This document shows, in pieces, positions 32,941 to 41,939 of a stretch of DNA of 64,000 bases. The notes under the pieces were generated by a model. It searched no databases, had not been told where the DNA came from, and was given only the letters and a program-made list of their open reading frames with translations. Every line of letters begins with the position of its first letter. Positions within the stretch are counted from its first letter, which is position 1. This stretch comes from JARDZU01 sp963730285 (GTDB lineage Bacteria > Actinomycetota > Acidimicrobiia > Spongiisociales > ZC4RG35): contig CAVSQY010000008.1 of NCBI GenBank assembly GCA_963730285.1, forward strand, positions 62,001 through 126,000. The letters are read 5' to 3'. Both the position numbers and the translations under genes were made by a program.

Positions 32941-34710
32941 ATGACTGCAAGCAATCCGATCGAGGACGGTGGAGCCACATACGACCTGGTGATCGCAGGA
33001 GGTACCGCAGGCGGGCTTTCGGTTGCGATCTCGTCGCTGCGATCAGGTCTCGGCCTGGTGCGCATCATCGAGTCGAGCCACTCCGTTGTGTTTCCAGAAC
33101 TGGTCGGCCCTGATGAGCTCGACGTGGGTTATGGCGAGAGGGTTGTCGGGATCGACGCTGACGGTGACGTCGTGGTGGTGCGGACCAATAAACAGGTCTA
33201 CCGCTCCAGGGCCTGCCTGATCGCGAATCGACGGCCCCGGACAGACTGGAAGCCACCGCTCGAAGTCTTCGACAGCCCTCGGATCCACATTGACAGCATG
33301 CCCCAGCACATCGCCGAAAGTGACGTTCTGGTCGTCGGTTATACCGATCACGCAGTCGAACTGACAGCCCAGATAGCTGCCACCGGGGCCAGGGTGGTCC
33401 TGGCTGCCGGCGGCATGGACCCCGGTCGGCTGTCCCCAGCCGGCAGCTTTGTCCTGAAGCAGCTGGAGCGGGAGCGCCGGGCCACGTTGCTCTACCGATC
33501 AACACCAGAGCAGATAACCGACACGGATGGCTATCCCATGGTCTACTTCGGCGACCGGAGGACACCCGACCTCCAATTCGACCACGTTGTCTTTGCCACC
33601 CGACGGGAGACCCTGCAACCCGCCGACGTCGGGCTGACGAAGGCGGGTCTGGATTCGGGGCGCGTCTGGTTCCTGGGCGAGCCCGATGAAGACAGCAATG
33701 CCCCGACCGCACCCGGGTGGCGCATCGGCTTGGAGATCGCGACTGCGTGCTTCCCCGAGTTGGAGGTCACACAGAGACCACCCTCGATCGATCGCCGCGG
33801 CCGTCACACCGCAGTCCTCGATGAGCTGAGGAAAGAGCACTACAACGCCACCATCACCTTCTTCGAGCCGACCCACTCCGATCTCTGGGTACTCCGGGTT
33901 CGCCCCGATCAGGGCGGAAGCTCATTTGTGCCCGGGCAGTACGCATCCCTCGGCTTGGGCTATTGGGAGGAGAGGGTCGATGACGCCGAAGACCCCGGTC
34001 TCGCGAAGAGGTGGGACAGGCTCATACGCCGCTCCTACTCGATCTCCTCCCGCATCTTCGACGAATCGGGATATCTGGCCGACGAACGCGGCCTCGACGA
34101 ACTCGAGTTCTACATCGTGCTGGTGCCGCCCACAGAGGACAATGTTCCCAGGCTGACACCCCGGCTGGCACTCAAGCGACCCGGCGATCGCATATACCTT
34201 GGGCCGAAAGTCGCAGGTCGGTACACCCTAGGCCCGGTCATCGACCCTGCCTCGACCGTTGCCTTCCTCGCCACCGGGACCGGGGAAGCACCACACAACG
34301 CGATGATCGTCGAGCTGCTCCGCAAGGGCCACTACGGGCCTATCGTCTCAGCCGTGTCGGTGCGGAAACGGGCCGACCTTGGATACCTTGACCGGCACAA
34401 TGCGCTTGCCAACCGCTACCCCAACTATCACTACCTCCCCCTCCCGACCAGGGAGCCGGACACACCCAAGCGATACATCCAGGATCTAGTCCGTGACGGT
34501 GACCTGGAACAGTTGGGGGTCGGTCTCGACCCTGGGTGCACCAATGTCTTCCTCTGTGGAAACCCGGCGATGATCGGAATCCCGGAGACCAACGACGATG
34601 AGATGACTTTTCCCGAGCCGGTGGGTGTTGTCGAGCTTCTGACCGAGAGAGGCTTCACGCTGGACCGTCGCAGGAGCGTCGGCAATATCCATGTCGAGGA
34701 GTATTGGTAA
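32941..34710 (+). CDS. Fused flavin protein: TrxR-like domain plus ferredoxin-NADP reductase domain
   Basis: A 589-residue two-domain protein. Residues 1-275 look like a pyridine-nucleotide oxidoreductase fold: a glycine-rich start (DLVIAGGTAGGLS) and a second Rossmann region (VLVVGYTDHAVELTAQIA). No CxxC redox pair is present, so disulfide reduction is unlikely. Residues 285-589 are a complete plant-type/Fpr-like ferredoxin-NADP reductase: the FAD motif RSYSIS near 363, the NADP motif LATGTGEAPHNAM near 443, CGNPAM, and the C-terminal IHVEEYW with its stacking aromatic. The fusion may pass electrons between NADPH and ferredoxin under control of the N-domain. Confidence 0.78.
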   Translation: MTASNPIEDGGATYDLVIAGGTAGGLSVAISSLRSGLGLVRIIESSHSVVFPELVGPDELDVGYGERVVGIDADGDVVVVRTNKQVYRSRACLIANRRPRTDWKPPLEVFDSPRIHIDSMPQHIAESDVLVVGYTDHAVELTAQIAATGARVVLAAGGMDPGRLSPAGSFVLKQLERERRATLLYRSTPEQITDTDGYPMVYFGDRRTPDLQFDHVVFATRRETLQPADVGLTKAGLDSGRVWFLGEPDEDSNAPTAPGWRIGLEIATACFPELEVTQRPPSIDRRGRHTAVLDELRKEHYNATITFFEPTHSDLWVLRVRPDQGGSSFVPGQYASLGLGYWEERVDDAEDPGLAKRWDRLIRRSYSISSRIFDESGYLADERGLDELEFYIVLVPPTEDNVPRLTPRLALKRPGDRIYLGPKVAGRYTLGPVIDPASTVAFLATGTGEAPHNAMIVELLRKGHYGPIVSAVSVRKRADLGYLDRHNALANRYPNYHYLPLPTREPDTPKRYIQDLVRDGDLEQLGVGLDPGCTNVFLCGNPAMIGIPETNDDEMTFPEPVGVVELLTERGFTLDRRRSVGNIHVEEYW

Positions 34711-34732
34711 GACCACCAAGACAGCCGTGCTT

Positions 34733-34918
34733 TCAGCGGGCGAGACCTTCCACGGTTTGCTTGGCCCGTCGCTCCCTCGTCTCTTGCCTCTTGCCCTCGG
34801 CCACATACTTGATGTGCTCGCGGCGGTGAGAGGGGCTCAGGGCGTCAAAGGCCGAACGAGCGCCTTCGTCCCGGGCAAGCGCCGCGGACAACTCTGTTGG
34901 GATCTCAGGGTCGCTCAT
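34733..34918 (-). CDS. Small YdeI/OmpD-associated-type protein
   Basis: A 61-residue protein corresponding to the C-terminal helix part of the YdeI/OmpD-associated (bacteriocin-protection) family. The family signature is visible in ARSAFDALSPSHRREHIKY and in KRQETRERRAKQTVEGLA. The start at ATG 34918 overlaps the uvrD stop by 4 bp. Larger family members have an N-terminal domain that is absent here. Such small proteins have no defined role; the coupling to uvrD may be incidental. Confidence 0.72.
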   Translation of the reverse strand: MSDPEIPTELSAALARDEGARSAFDALSPSHRREHIKYVAEGKRQETRERRAKQTVEGLAR

Positions 34919-37143
34919 GCTCGCTCCAGCGGGGCCCAAGCGAGAAGAAGCCGCTTCTTACCCTGAGTGTCGAACATCACCTCGGCTTCGGCGCGATCGC
35001 CGCTGCCCACTATCTCACGGACCGTTCCAAGACCCCACTTGTCGTGGCGGACCCGGTCACCCGGCCCCACATCTGTGGCGTTGAGGACGGTGCGAGGACC
35101 CGCCGACGCGACTCGCTCTGACGCGGTGCGGCGTTGTCGCTTTCCGGCCTTCTCCACGAGACCATCGGGGATCTCGGCCAGGAAGCGCGAAGGGGGGTTG
35201 TAGTTGGAGCCACCGAACAGCATGCGGCTCCAGGCCGAGGTCAGATGCAAGTGGTCCTGTGCGCGAGTGATCCCGACATAAGCCAGCCTTCGCTCTTCCT
35301 CCAGCTCGGCCGGGTCGCCGAGGGATCGCATGTGCGGGAAGACGCCGTCCTCCATGCCGACGATGAAGACGACAGGGAACTCGAGGCCCTTCGCCGTGTG
35401 GAGCGTCATGAGGGTCACCGCACCGGCCCCCTCCTCCCACTCGTCGATGTCTGCCACCAGGGCGGTCGATTCGAGGAAGATCTCCAGGCGTCGCATGTTG
35501 TCCAGGTCATCGAAGGCTTCATCGCCGATGATTGCCCCCTCATTCCCGTGCTCGAATTCGGCGGCGACACCGACCAGCTCACGCAGGTTCTCCACCCGGC
35601 CCATCGCCTCGATGGTCCGTTCCGACTCCAGACGGGCCAGCATGCCGGTCACATCGAGAACAGCCTGAACCGCCGCCTCCACCCCGCCCGCCACAGCCTC
35701 CTCGCGGAGTCGCTCCATGATGGCCGCGAATTCCGCGACGGCCGCCTGGGCTCGTGCGTTCAGCTGGGCAATCTGGTCGACATGGGCGATGGCCTCGAAG
35801 AAGCTGATCTTGTGGTCCTGGCTGTAACGATCGAGATGGGCGATTGTGGTGTCTCCGATCCCGCGCCGCGGCTCGTTGATGATGCGTTTCACGGAGACTT
35901 CGTCGGAGGGGTTGACGATGCTGCGCAAATAGGCCACAGCGTCCTTGATCTCCTTGCGGTCGTAGAACTTGACCGATCCGACCACCGAGTACTGGATGCC
36001 GCGGCGGACGAAGACATCCTCGATCACCCGCGACATCGCGTTGGTCCGATAGAACACCGCCATGTCGGAAAGATTGAACCCTTCCGTCTTCAGCTTCTCG
36101 ACTTGATCGACCACATAGCCGGCCTCGTCGTGCTCATCCTCCGCCTCGTATCTGAAGATGGGCACCCCCTTCCCCCGGTCGGACCAGAGGCTCTTCGGGG
36201 TTCTTTGGGTGTTGTTGGCGATCACAGAGTTGGCCGCGTCGAGAATCGTCTCGGTGGATCGGTAATTCTGCTCGAGCACGACGATCCGCGAATCCGGGTA
36301 GTCGCGCTCGAATTCTCGGATGTTTCGGATGTCGGCGCCCCGGAATTTGTAGATCGACTGGTCCGAGTCACCCACGACACAGAGGTTCCTATGGCTATCG
36401 GTCAGCTGCTTCACCAGCATGTATTGGGCCCGATTGGTGTCCTGGTACTCGTCCACGAGGACATATCTGAATCGTTCCTGATAATGGGATTGGACGTCGG
36501 GAAACGCCCCGAAAAGCTCAACGGTCACCATCAGCAGGTCGTCGAAGTCCATTGCAGATGCCTGCAGGAGGCGTTGCTGATACAGGCGGTAGATATCGGC
36601 CACCTGCTCGTGATAGAAGCCATCGCCCTGGTCGGAGAACGACTCGTAGTCGACCAGTTCGTTCTTCGCCTTGGAAATCACCGCCTTCATCGCCTTGGGC
36701 GGGAATCGCTTGGTGTCGAGGTCGAGGTCCTTGACCACGAGGTTGAGGAGTCGCAGCGAATCGGCGTCGTCGTAGATGGAGAATCCCGATCGATAGCCGA
36801 GCCTCGACGCCTCACGGCGAAGGATGCGGACGCAGGCCGAGTGGAACGTCGACACCCACATCGAGCGGACCGCTCCGCCCACCAGGGCCCCGACACGATC
36901 CTTCATCTCGTCTGCTGCCTTGTTGGTGAATGTGATCGCGAGAATCGACTGCGGGGCAACACCGAGGTCCCTGATGAGATGGGCGATCCGATAGGTGAGA
37001 ACTCTGGTTTTCCCGGACCCGGCGCCGGCGACGACGAGCACCGGCCCTTCCGTCGCCGCCACTGCCTCCCGTTGGGTGGGGTTCAGATCGGCGAATAGGG
37101 GCGATTCGGCCGGCACATCATCGAGAAACCATTCCGCCTGCAT
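34915..37143 (-). CDS. pcrA: UvrD/PcrA-family DNA helicase
   Basis: 3'-5' DNA helicase of superfamily 1 that acts in nucleotide excision repair and removal of proteins from DNA. It is 742 residues. Walker A is in VVAGAGSGKTRVLTYR (about 39-54), motif II in VLVDEYQDTNRAQY, then VGDSDQSIYKFRGAD, VLEQNYRST and the C-terminal TLHTAKGLEFPVVFIVG and EERRLAYVGITRA. The C-terminal tail with VRHDKWGLGTVREI matches the RNA-polymerase-interacting Tudor-like end of PcrA. No LexA box is visible upstream. Confidence 0.95.
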   Translation of the reverse strand: MQAEWFLDDVPAESPLFADLNPTQREAVAATEGPVLVVAGAGSGKTRVLTYRIAHLIRDLGVAPQSILAITFTNKAADEMKDRVGALVGGAVRSMWVSTFHSACVRILRREASRLGYRSGFSIYDDADSLRLLNLVVKDLDLDTKRFPPKAMKAVISKAKNELVDYESFSDQGDGFYHEQVADIYRLYQQRLLQASAMDFDDLLMVTVELFGAFPDVQSHYQERFRYVLVDEYQDTNRAQYMLVKQLTDSHRNLCVVGDSDQSIYKFRGADIRNIREFERDYPDSRIVVLEQNYRSTETILDAANSVIANNTQRTPKSLWSDRGKGVPIFRYEAEDEHDEAGYVVDQVEKLKTEGFNLSDMAVFYRTNAMSRVIEDVFVRRGIQYSVVGSVKFYDRKEIKDAVAYLRSIVNPSDEVSVKRIINEPRRGIGDTTIAHLDRYSQDHKISFFEAIAHVDQIAQLNARAQAAVAEFAAIMERLREEAVAGGVEAAVQAVLDVTGMLARLESERTIEAMGRVENLRELVGVAAEFEHGNEGAIIGDEAFDDLDNMRRLEIFLESTALVADIDEWEEGAGAVTLMTLHTAKGLEFPVVFIVGMEDGVFPHMRSLGDPAELEEERRLAYVGITRAQDHLHLTSAWSRMLFGGSNYNPPSRFLAEIPDGLVEKAGKRQRRTASERVASAGPRTVLNATDVGPGDRVRHDKWGLGTVREIVGSGDRAEAEVMFDTQGKKRLLLAWAPLERA

Positions 37144-37191
37144 CGTGAGCCGATGGTACCGGCGGCCGCCGATTGAATCACAACGATGTGA

Positions 37192-38100
37192 TCAGGTGGT
37201 GAGAACCGTCTCGTCGTCGAGCTCGACGGCGGCCGTGGAGTCGGCATCGAAAGGCTCGATCAACTCTGCGTCACCGACCACGGTGCGTCGACGCAATGGC
37301 AACGAGTAACAGAATCGAGCGCCGGTCGGGAATCGACGCTCATACCAGACTTCGCCACCCATTGCGCGGGCCAGGCGGCGGGCGATGGGAAGGCCGAGAC
37401 CGATGCCCGTCGATTCCCTGGCATCGCCCTTGGAGAGTTGCTCGAAGTTCTCGAACACTCGCTGGGTCTCCTGGTCCGGCACCCCCGGGCCATTGTCCGA
37501 GATCACGATCAGATATTGGTCACCCATGACAAACCCCTCGACCATTATCTGATCTCCGCCGTATTTCCTGGCATTCTCCATCAGGTTCCTGATCACCTGC
37601 TGGACCCGCCTACGGTCGGCTTTGACCCGCACCCCGTCGGGGAGGGAGATGAGCGAGCTCTTCTTCCCACCGTTGGGGAACACCATGTTGGCCACGTCTT
37701 CGATCAGGTCACCGAGATCGAAGAGCTCGGGATTGAAGCGAAGCCGATCGGCCTCGAGGCGGGGGATGACCAGCACGTCCTCCACCAGATCCCCCAGATA
37801 GACGGCCTGTCTATTGATGATCCCGAGGAATTCGTCGACCTCTGACTCAGGGAGCTCCTGCCAGGAATCGACCAAAGTGTCGGCAAAACCCGCGATCGAT
37901 GTCAGTGGGGTCCGGAGCTCGTGACTCACCATGGCGACGAAATCGTTCTTGATGCGATGGGCCTCCTCTGACAGTCGACGGACCTCGCGCTCTCGTTGCC
38001 GTCCGTGCCGGGTGATGGCGAGCGCCCAGACGACACCACCCAGACCCACCAGCGGGAGGAGGTAGATCAACCAATCGGGGAGCTGGGGCAGATCGAGCAT
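37192..38100 (-). CDS. Sensor histidine kinase (membrane-anchored, no input domain)
   Basis: A 302-residue kinase with one or two N-terminal hydrophobic segments (LIYLLPLVGLGGVVWALAI, about 11-29), a short linker, then a HisKA domain with the phospho-accepting His60 in FVAMVSHELRTPL, and an HATPase domain with NLMENARKYG, SDNGPGVPD and GIGLGLPIARRLA. No separate sensory domain is present. It lies 55 bp after the CheA-like gene on the same strand and could be phosphorylated or tuned together with it, but the partner regulator is not adjacent. Confidence 0.9.
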   Translation of the reverse strand: MLDLPQLPDWLIYLLPLVGLGGVVWALAITRHGRQREREVRRLSEEAHRIKNDFVAMVSHELRTPLTSIAGFADTLVDSWQELPESEVDEFLGIINRQAVYLGDLVEDVLVIPRLEADRLRFNPELFDLGDLIEDVANMVFPNGGKKSSLISLPDGVRVKADRRRVQQVIRNLMENARKYGGDQIMVEGFVMGDQYLIVISDNGPGVPDQETQRVFENFEQLSKGDARESTGIGLGLPIARRLARAMGGEVWYERRFPTGARFCYSLPLRRRTVVGDAELIEPFDADSTAAVELDDETVLTT

Positions 38101-38155
38101 TCCCGTGGTTTATCGGCCGATGCCCGAGTCGGGTTTAGTGCTCACAGCCGGCCTG

Positions 38156-40294
38156 TCACCCGGCGCCGGCGTCCTCGTCGAAACCCATTAGACGGCGCAA
38201 GGTTGTGCTGAGAACTCCCTGTCTCAAGTCGAACTTGTCCAGGTAAGCGTCGACCCCGACCTCCCATGCCGCCCGTTTCTCCTCTTGTGTCGCCACACCC
38301 GAGACCATGACTATCGGCACCCTCACGTCCGAGGCGCGCAGAGTTCGCACCAGTTCGACACCATTGCTGCGTGGCATCGAGTAATCGATGACCATCGCCT
38401 CGAAGCCATCGGCCACCATGGCCTGCATCGCCTCTCGAGCGCTGGCCGCCACCTCCACCTCGAAACCGGCGCCATTGAGGGTGGCGGAGAGAAGCTGTCG
38501 AACCCCGGCGGAGTCGTCCACCACCAGCACTCGGGGCCGATGGTCTGCGCTATGGGGGCGACGTGTGGCGGTCAGACCCAGGAAGTTCGGGTCCAACACC
38601 ACCAGGACCTGACCACCCCCCAACAAGGCGGCGCCGGTCACGTGCCCTGAGCCCTCGAGAATGGGACCCAGGTTCTTCACCGCCACCCGTCTCCGATCGA
38701 CCAGCTCGCTGACCTTCACAGCAACGAGGCCAAAGCGCGTATTGACGACGATCAACTCCGACTCATCGGGGATCGGATCCAGCCCAACCGCCTTGGACAG
38801 GGAAACACAAGGGATATCGCGGCTCAGGAATCCCACCGACTGACCCACTTCCGTGTCGGTCAGCTGAGCATTGCTCAGGGGCATGGTTGCCTCGATCGAC
38901 GCCTCCGGCAATCCCCAGAATTGATCACCCGTGGCCACCACCAGGACATTCTGGAGGACCATGGAGAGCGGGAGGGTCATGGTGACCGTGGTCCCCTGGC
39001 CCGTCGGCGACTCGACCCGGACTATCCCATTGACCCGCTCCATGGCATCGCGCACTGTGGCCAGACCCTCACCAGAGCCCGAGAAATCCGTGACCTCCTC
39101 AGACGTGGTGAATCCTGGGCGGAACAGGACGGGGCTCATGTCTGCGAAGACGAAGGGGATCTTTTCCTGGGTCGCCACCTCGGCGACGCGATCCCAGTCG
39201 ATGCCTCTGCCGTCATCCGATACCGAGATCTCCACGCTGTCATCGACCACTTGCGCCTTGATGCTCACTCTCCCGGTAGCGCTCTTGCCAATGGCGACTC
39301 GCTGGTCCGGCGGCTCGATCCCATGATCGACGGCATTGACGAGGAGATGACGAAGGGGCTCGCGGAGCATGTCCACGATCTGCCTGTCGATCTGCACATC
39401 CTCGCCGCTCGACTCGATGCGCACGTCCTTGCCCACCCGGCGTCCCAGGTACCGAACAAACTGAGTGAAGGTGGCAGTGGCGTCCCGAAAGGAGACGTTG
39501 GCAAGCGCGACCGCCTGGTCCTGGATCTCGCCGACTGAGTTGGAGAGGCGCTCCAGCTGTCCCCGCCAGGTCTTTCTGAAGAGAGAGGGATCAGTGCCTT
39601 CGATCGAGATGAGGGACAGGTCGACGAGGGCTTCGGCGTCGAGGGACACCTCGACGATACGGTTGATGAGGCGATAGAGGTCTGAGGTATCGACTCTCGT
39701 CGCGCCACCGAGGAGAGATTCCGAGATGGAGGTCAGAAGGCCACCCAGGTTGCCGGGGTCCGGTCGTCGCAGCGGGACCACCTCCGCCGGCTCTCCCTCC
39801 TCGCTCGAAAAGAGAACGAGACGGTCGGCGATGCGTGTCAGCTCGGAGTCGTCACCGGTGTCCATCGAGTCGAGCAAGCGGCCGGCGCTGGCCTCCATCG
39901 CCACCATCACCTCCGCAGACTGCCGGGTCCCCTCTCCAACCGAGCGCCACAGACTCTCGAGACGTGAGGCAACCTCCTTGATCTGCGGGTAGCCGAGAAG
40001 GCTGGCCGAGCCTTTCACCGTGTGTGCATCCCGAATGAGGTCCTGAACCCTGGCCTCATCGAGATCACGATCTTGCAGGGCTCGCGCACCCGCGACCAAA
40101 CGCCGTGAGCGTTCCTCGAGCTCCTCGCGGAAAATGCGCGTCAACTCCGCTGGTTTGTCCTCCAATGGATCAATCCCCTGGCCGGTCGGGTTGTTATCGG
40201 CACGCCACCGTCCCCTCTGAATGAACCGAACGACCCTGGCCCCGGATTGCGCCAGGGCGAAGAGATTTGGAGATCCATCGCCATGAAACCGCAC
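38156..40294 (-). CDS. CheA-type histidine kinase fused to a response regulator
   Basis: A 712-residue hybrid. From the N-terminus: an Hpt domain with the phospho-His H91 in DAHTVKGSASLLG, a dimerisation/HATPase core (HLLVNAVDHGIEPP, SDDGRGIDWD, FSGSGEGLATV), a CheW-like domain (about 445-575), and a receiver domain with phospho-acceptor D637 in VIDYSMPRSNG. No CheW, CheY, CheB or MCP gene is nearby. The start is not certain: GTG 40294 adds about 45 unusual residues before the Hpt; an internal start near residue 40 is possible. It may belong to a non-motility chemosensory pathway. Confidence 0.85.
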   Translation of the reverse strand: MRFHGDGSPNLFALAQSGARVVRFIQRGRWRADNNPTGQGIDPLEDKPAELTRIFREELEERSRRLVAGARALQDRDLDEARVQDLIRDAHTVKGSASLLGYPQIKEVASRLESLWRSVGEGTRQSAEVMVAMEASAGRLLDSMDTGDDSELTRIADRLVLFSSEEGEPAEVVPLRRPDPGNLGGLLTSISESLLGGATRVDTSDLYRLINRIVEVSLDAEALVDLSLISIEGTDPSLFRKTWRGQLERLSNSVGEIQDQAVALANVSFRDATATFTQFVRYLGRRVGKDVRIESSGEDVQIDRQIVDMLREPLRHLLVNAVDHGIEPPDQRVAIGKSATGRVSIKAQVVDDSVEISVSDDGRGIDWDRVAEVATQEKIPFVFADMSPVLFRPGFTTSEEVTDFSGSGEGLATVRDAMERVNGIVRVESPTGQGTTVTMTLPLSMVLQNVLVVATGDQFWGLPEASIEATMPLSNAQLTDTEVGQSVGFLSRDIPCVSLSKAVGLDPIPDESELIVVNTRFGLVAVKVSELVDRRRVAVKNLGPILEGSGHVTGAALLGGGQVLVVLDPNFLGLTATRRPHSADHRPRVLVVDDSAGVRQLLSATLNGAGFEVEVAASAREAMQAMVADGFEAMVIDYSMPRSNGVELVRTLRASDVRVPIVMVSGVATQEEKRAAWEVGVDAYLDKFDLRQGVLSTTLRRLMGFDEDAGAG

Positions 40295-40333
40295 TCCCGG
40301 CCATTGGGTTTGTCGCTCAAGTGGGGAAGGTGC

Positions 40334-41893
40334 TCACTCCCACTCGATGGTCGCAGGGGGTTTGGACGAAATGTCGTATGCAACGCGATTGATACCGGGT
40401 ACCTCGTTGATCACCCGGCTCGATATCCGCTCCAGAACCTCATAGGGAAGTCTCGCCCAGTCCGCCGTCATCGCATCTTCTGACGTGACCGCCCTGACGA
40501 TCAACGGATAGGCATAGGTCCGCAGGTCCCCCTGGACTCCCACCGTTCGAACGGCGGGGAGCACGCCGAAAGCCTGCCAGATCTCCCGGTACAGTCCCGC
40601 CCGCCGAATCTCCTCGGTCACCACCCGATCGGCCTCCCTGAGAATGGCGAGACGGTCCCTGGTCACCTCGCCGATGATGCGCACCGCCAGCCCGGGGCCC
40701 GGGAACGGTTGACGCCACACGATGTCCTCGGGAAGCCCTAGCTCTTCTCCGATGGCTCTCACCTCGTCTTTGAAAAGATCGCGCAGCGGCTCCACCAACT
40801 CGAATTGCATGTCGTCGGGTAGGCCGCCGACATTGTGATGGGTCTTGATGGTGGCTGCAGACGATGACCCGGACTCGATGACATCGGGGTAGAGAGTGCC
40901 CTGTACGAGGAATCGAGCATCCCCGACCGTCGAAGCCGCCTCCTCGAAGACCCGGATGAATGTCTCACCGATGATCTTCCTCTTCTCCTCGGGATCGACC
41001 ACCCCCGCAAGCAACTCGAGAAACCGATCCTCGGCCTTGACGTGGACGAATTCCACCTCGAAGTGAGATCGGAATGTCTCCTCGACCTGTTCGGCCTCAC
41101 CCGACCTGAGCAGACCGTGGTCAACGAAGATACAGGTGAGCCGATCACCCACGGCGGCATGGACTATGGCGGCCGCCACCGCCGAGTCGACTCCGCCCGA
41201 AAGGCCACATATCACATGCCCCTCACCCACCTGGGCTCTGATGGCCGCAATCTCCCATTCGATGATGGAGTGGGATGTCCATCCCGGTGTGGCTCCACAG
41301 ACCTCATAGAGGAAACGCTTGAGGATGTCGGCGCCATGGGGAGTGTGAGCTACCTCGGGATGGAATTGGACTCCATACAGAGCGCGGTCGCGATCCTCCA
41401 TTGCTGCCACCTTGGCCCCCATGGACGTGGCAACGGAAACGAAGCCCGGCGGGGCCTCGGTCACTTGGTCGCGATGTGACATCCAGACTTGTTGATCTTT
41501 GGGCAGTGCCTGCATGAGAAGTGAGTCGGCAACGACTTCCATGGTGGTGTTGCCGTACTCGGCGGTCTCACTGTTGGCAACTGTCCCACCGGCGAGATCT
41601 GCCATCACTTGATGGCCGTAACAGATGCCGAGGACCGGTATCCCCATCTCGAGGATGGCGGGGTCCATCCGATAGGCGCCCTCGGCATACACCGAGGCGG
41701 GGCCACCCGACAGGATCAAGCCGACCGGATGGCGCTCACGGATCTCCTCGGGAGTTATCTCCCTGGAGACGATCTCAGAATGGACATGGGCCTCCCGCAC
41801 TCGGCGAGCGATCAACTGGGCGTATTGAGCGCCGAAGTCGACAACGAGGACCGATTCTTCGGGTCTGGCCGATGAGCGCTCCTCCGGGCTCAT
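40334..41893 (-). CDS. guaA: GMP synthase (glutamine-hydrolysing)
   Basis: Converts XMP to GMP using glutamine-derived ammonia. It is 519 residues, the normal length. The N-terminal amidotransferase has the nucleophile Cys in VLGICYGHQVM and the catalytic His/Glu in VQFHPEVAHT. The ATP pyrophosphatase domain has the PP-loop GLSGGVDSAVAAA, and the C-terminal dimer domain ends NRVAYDISSKPPATIEWE. It is downstream of guaB3 on the same strand, as in many actinobacteria. Confidence 0.97.
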   Translation of the reverse strand: MSPEERSSARPEESVLVVDFGAQYAQLIARRVREAHVHSEIVSREITPEEIRERHPVGLILSGGPASVYAEGAYRMDPAILEMGIPVLGICYGHQVMADLAGGTVANSETAEYGNTTMEVVADSLLMQALPKDQQVWMSHRDQVTEAPPGFVSVATSMGAKVAAMEDRDRALYGVQFHPEVAHTPHGADILKRFLYEVCGATPGWTSHSIIEWEIAAIRAQVGEGHVICGLSGGVDSAVAAAIVHAAVGDRLTCIFVDHGLLRSGEAEQVEETFRSHFEVEFVHVKAEDRFLELLAGVVDPEEKRKIIGETFIRVFEEAASTVGDARFLVQGTLYPDVIESGSSSAATIKTHHNVGGLPDDMQFELVEPLRDLFKDEVRAIGEELGLPEDIVWRQPFPGPGLAVRIIGEVTRDRLAILREADRVVTEEIRRAGLYREIWQAFGVLPAVRTVGVQGDLRTYAYPLIVRAVTSEDAMTADWARLPYEVLERISSRVINEVPGINRVAYDISSKPPATIEWE

Positions 41894-41939
41894 CGCCGGT
41901 CCGGCCGCCCCGACCAGGGGCGCGAGGCCGGTGGGTGGG

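Noticed and set aside
35134..37098. A 654-codon plus-strand open frame opposite the helicase gene
   Set aside because: It lies entirely antisense to pcrA, which has all seven helicase motifs; long antisense frames are common in GC-rich DNA, and the translation shows no family.
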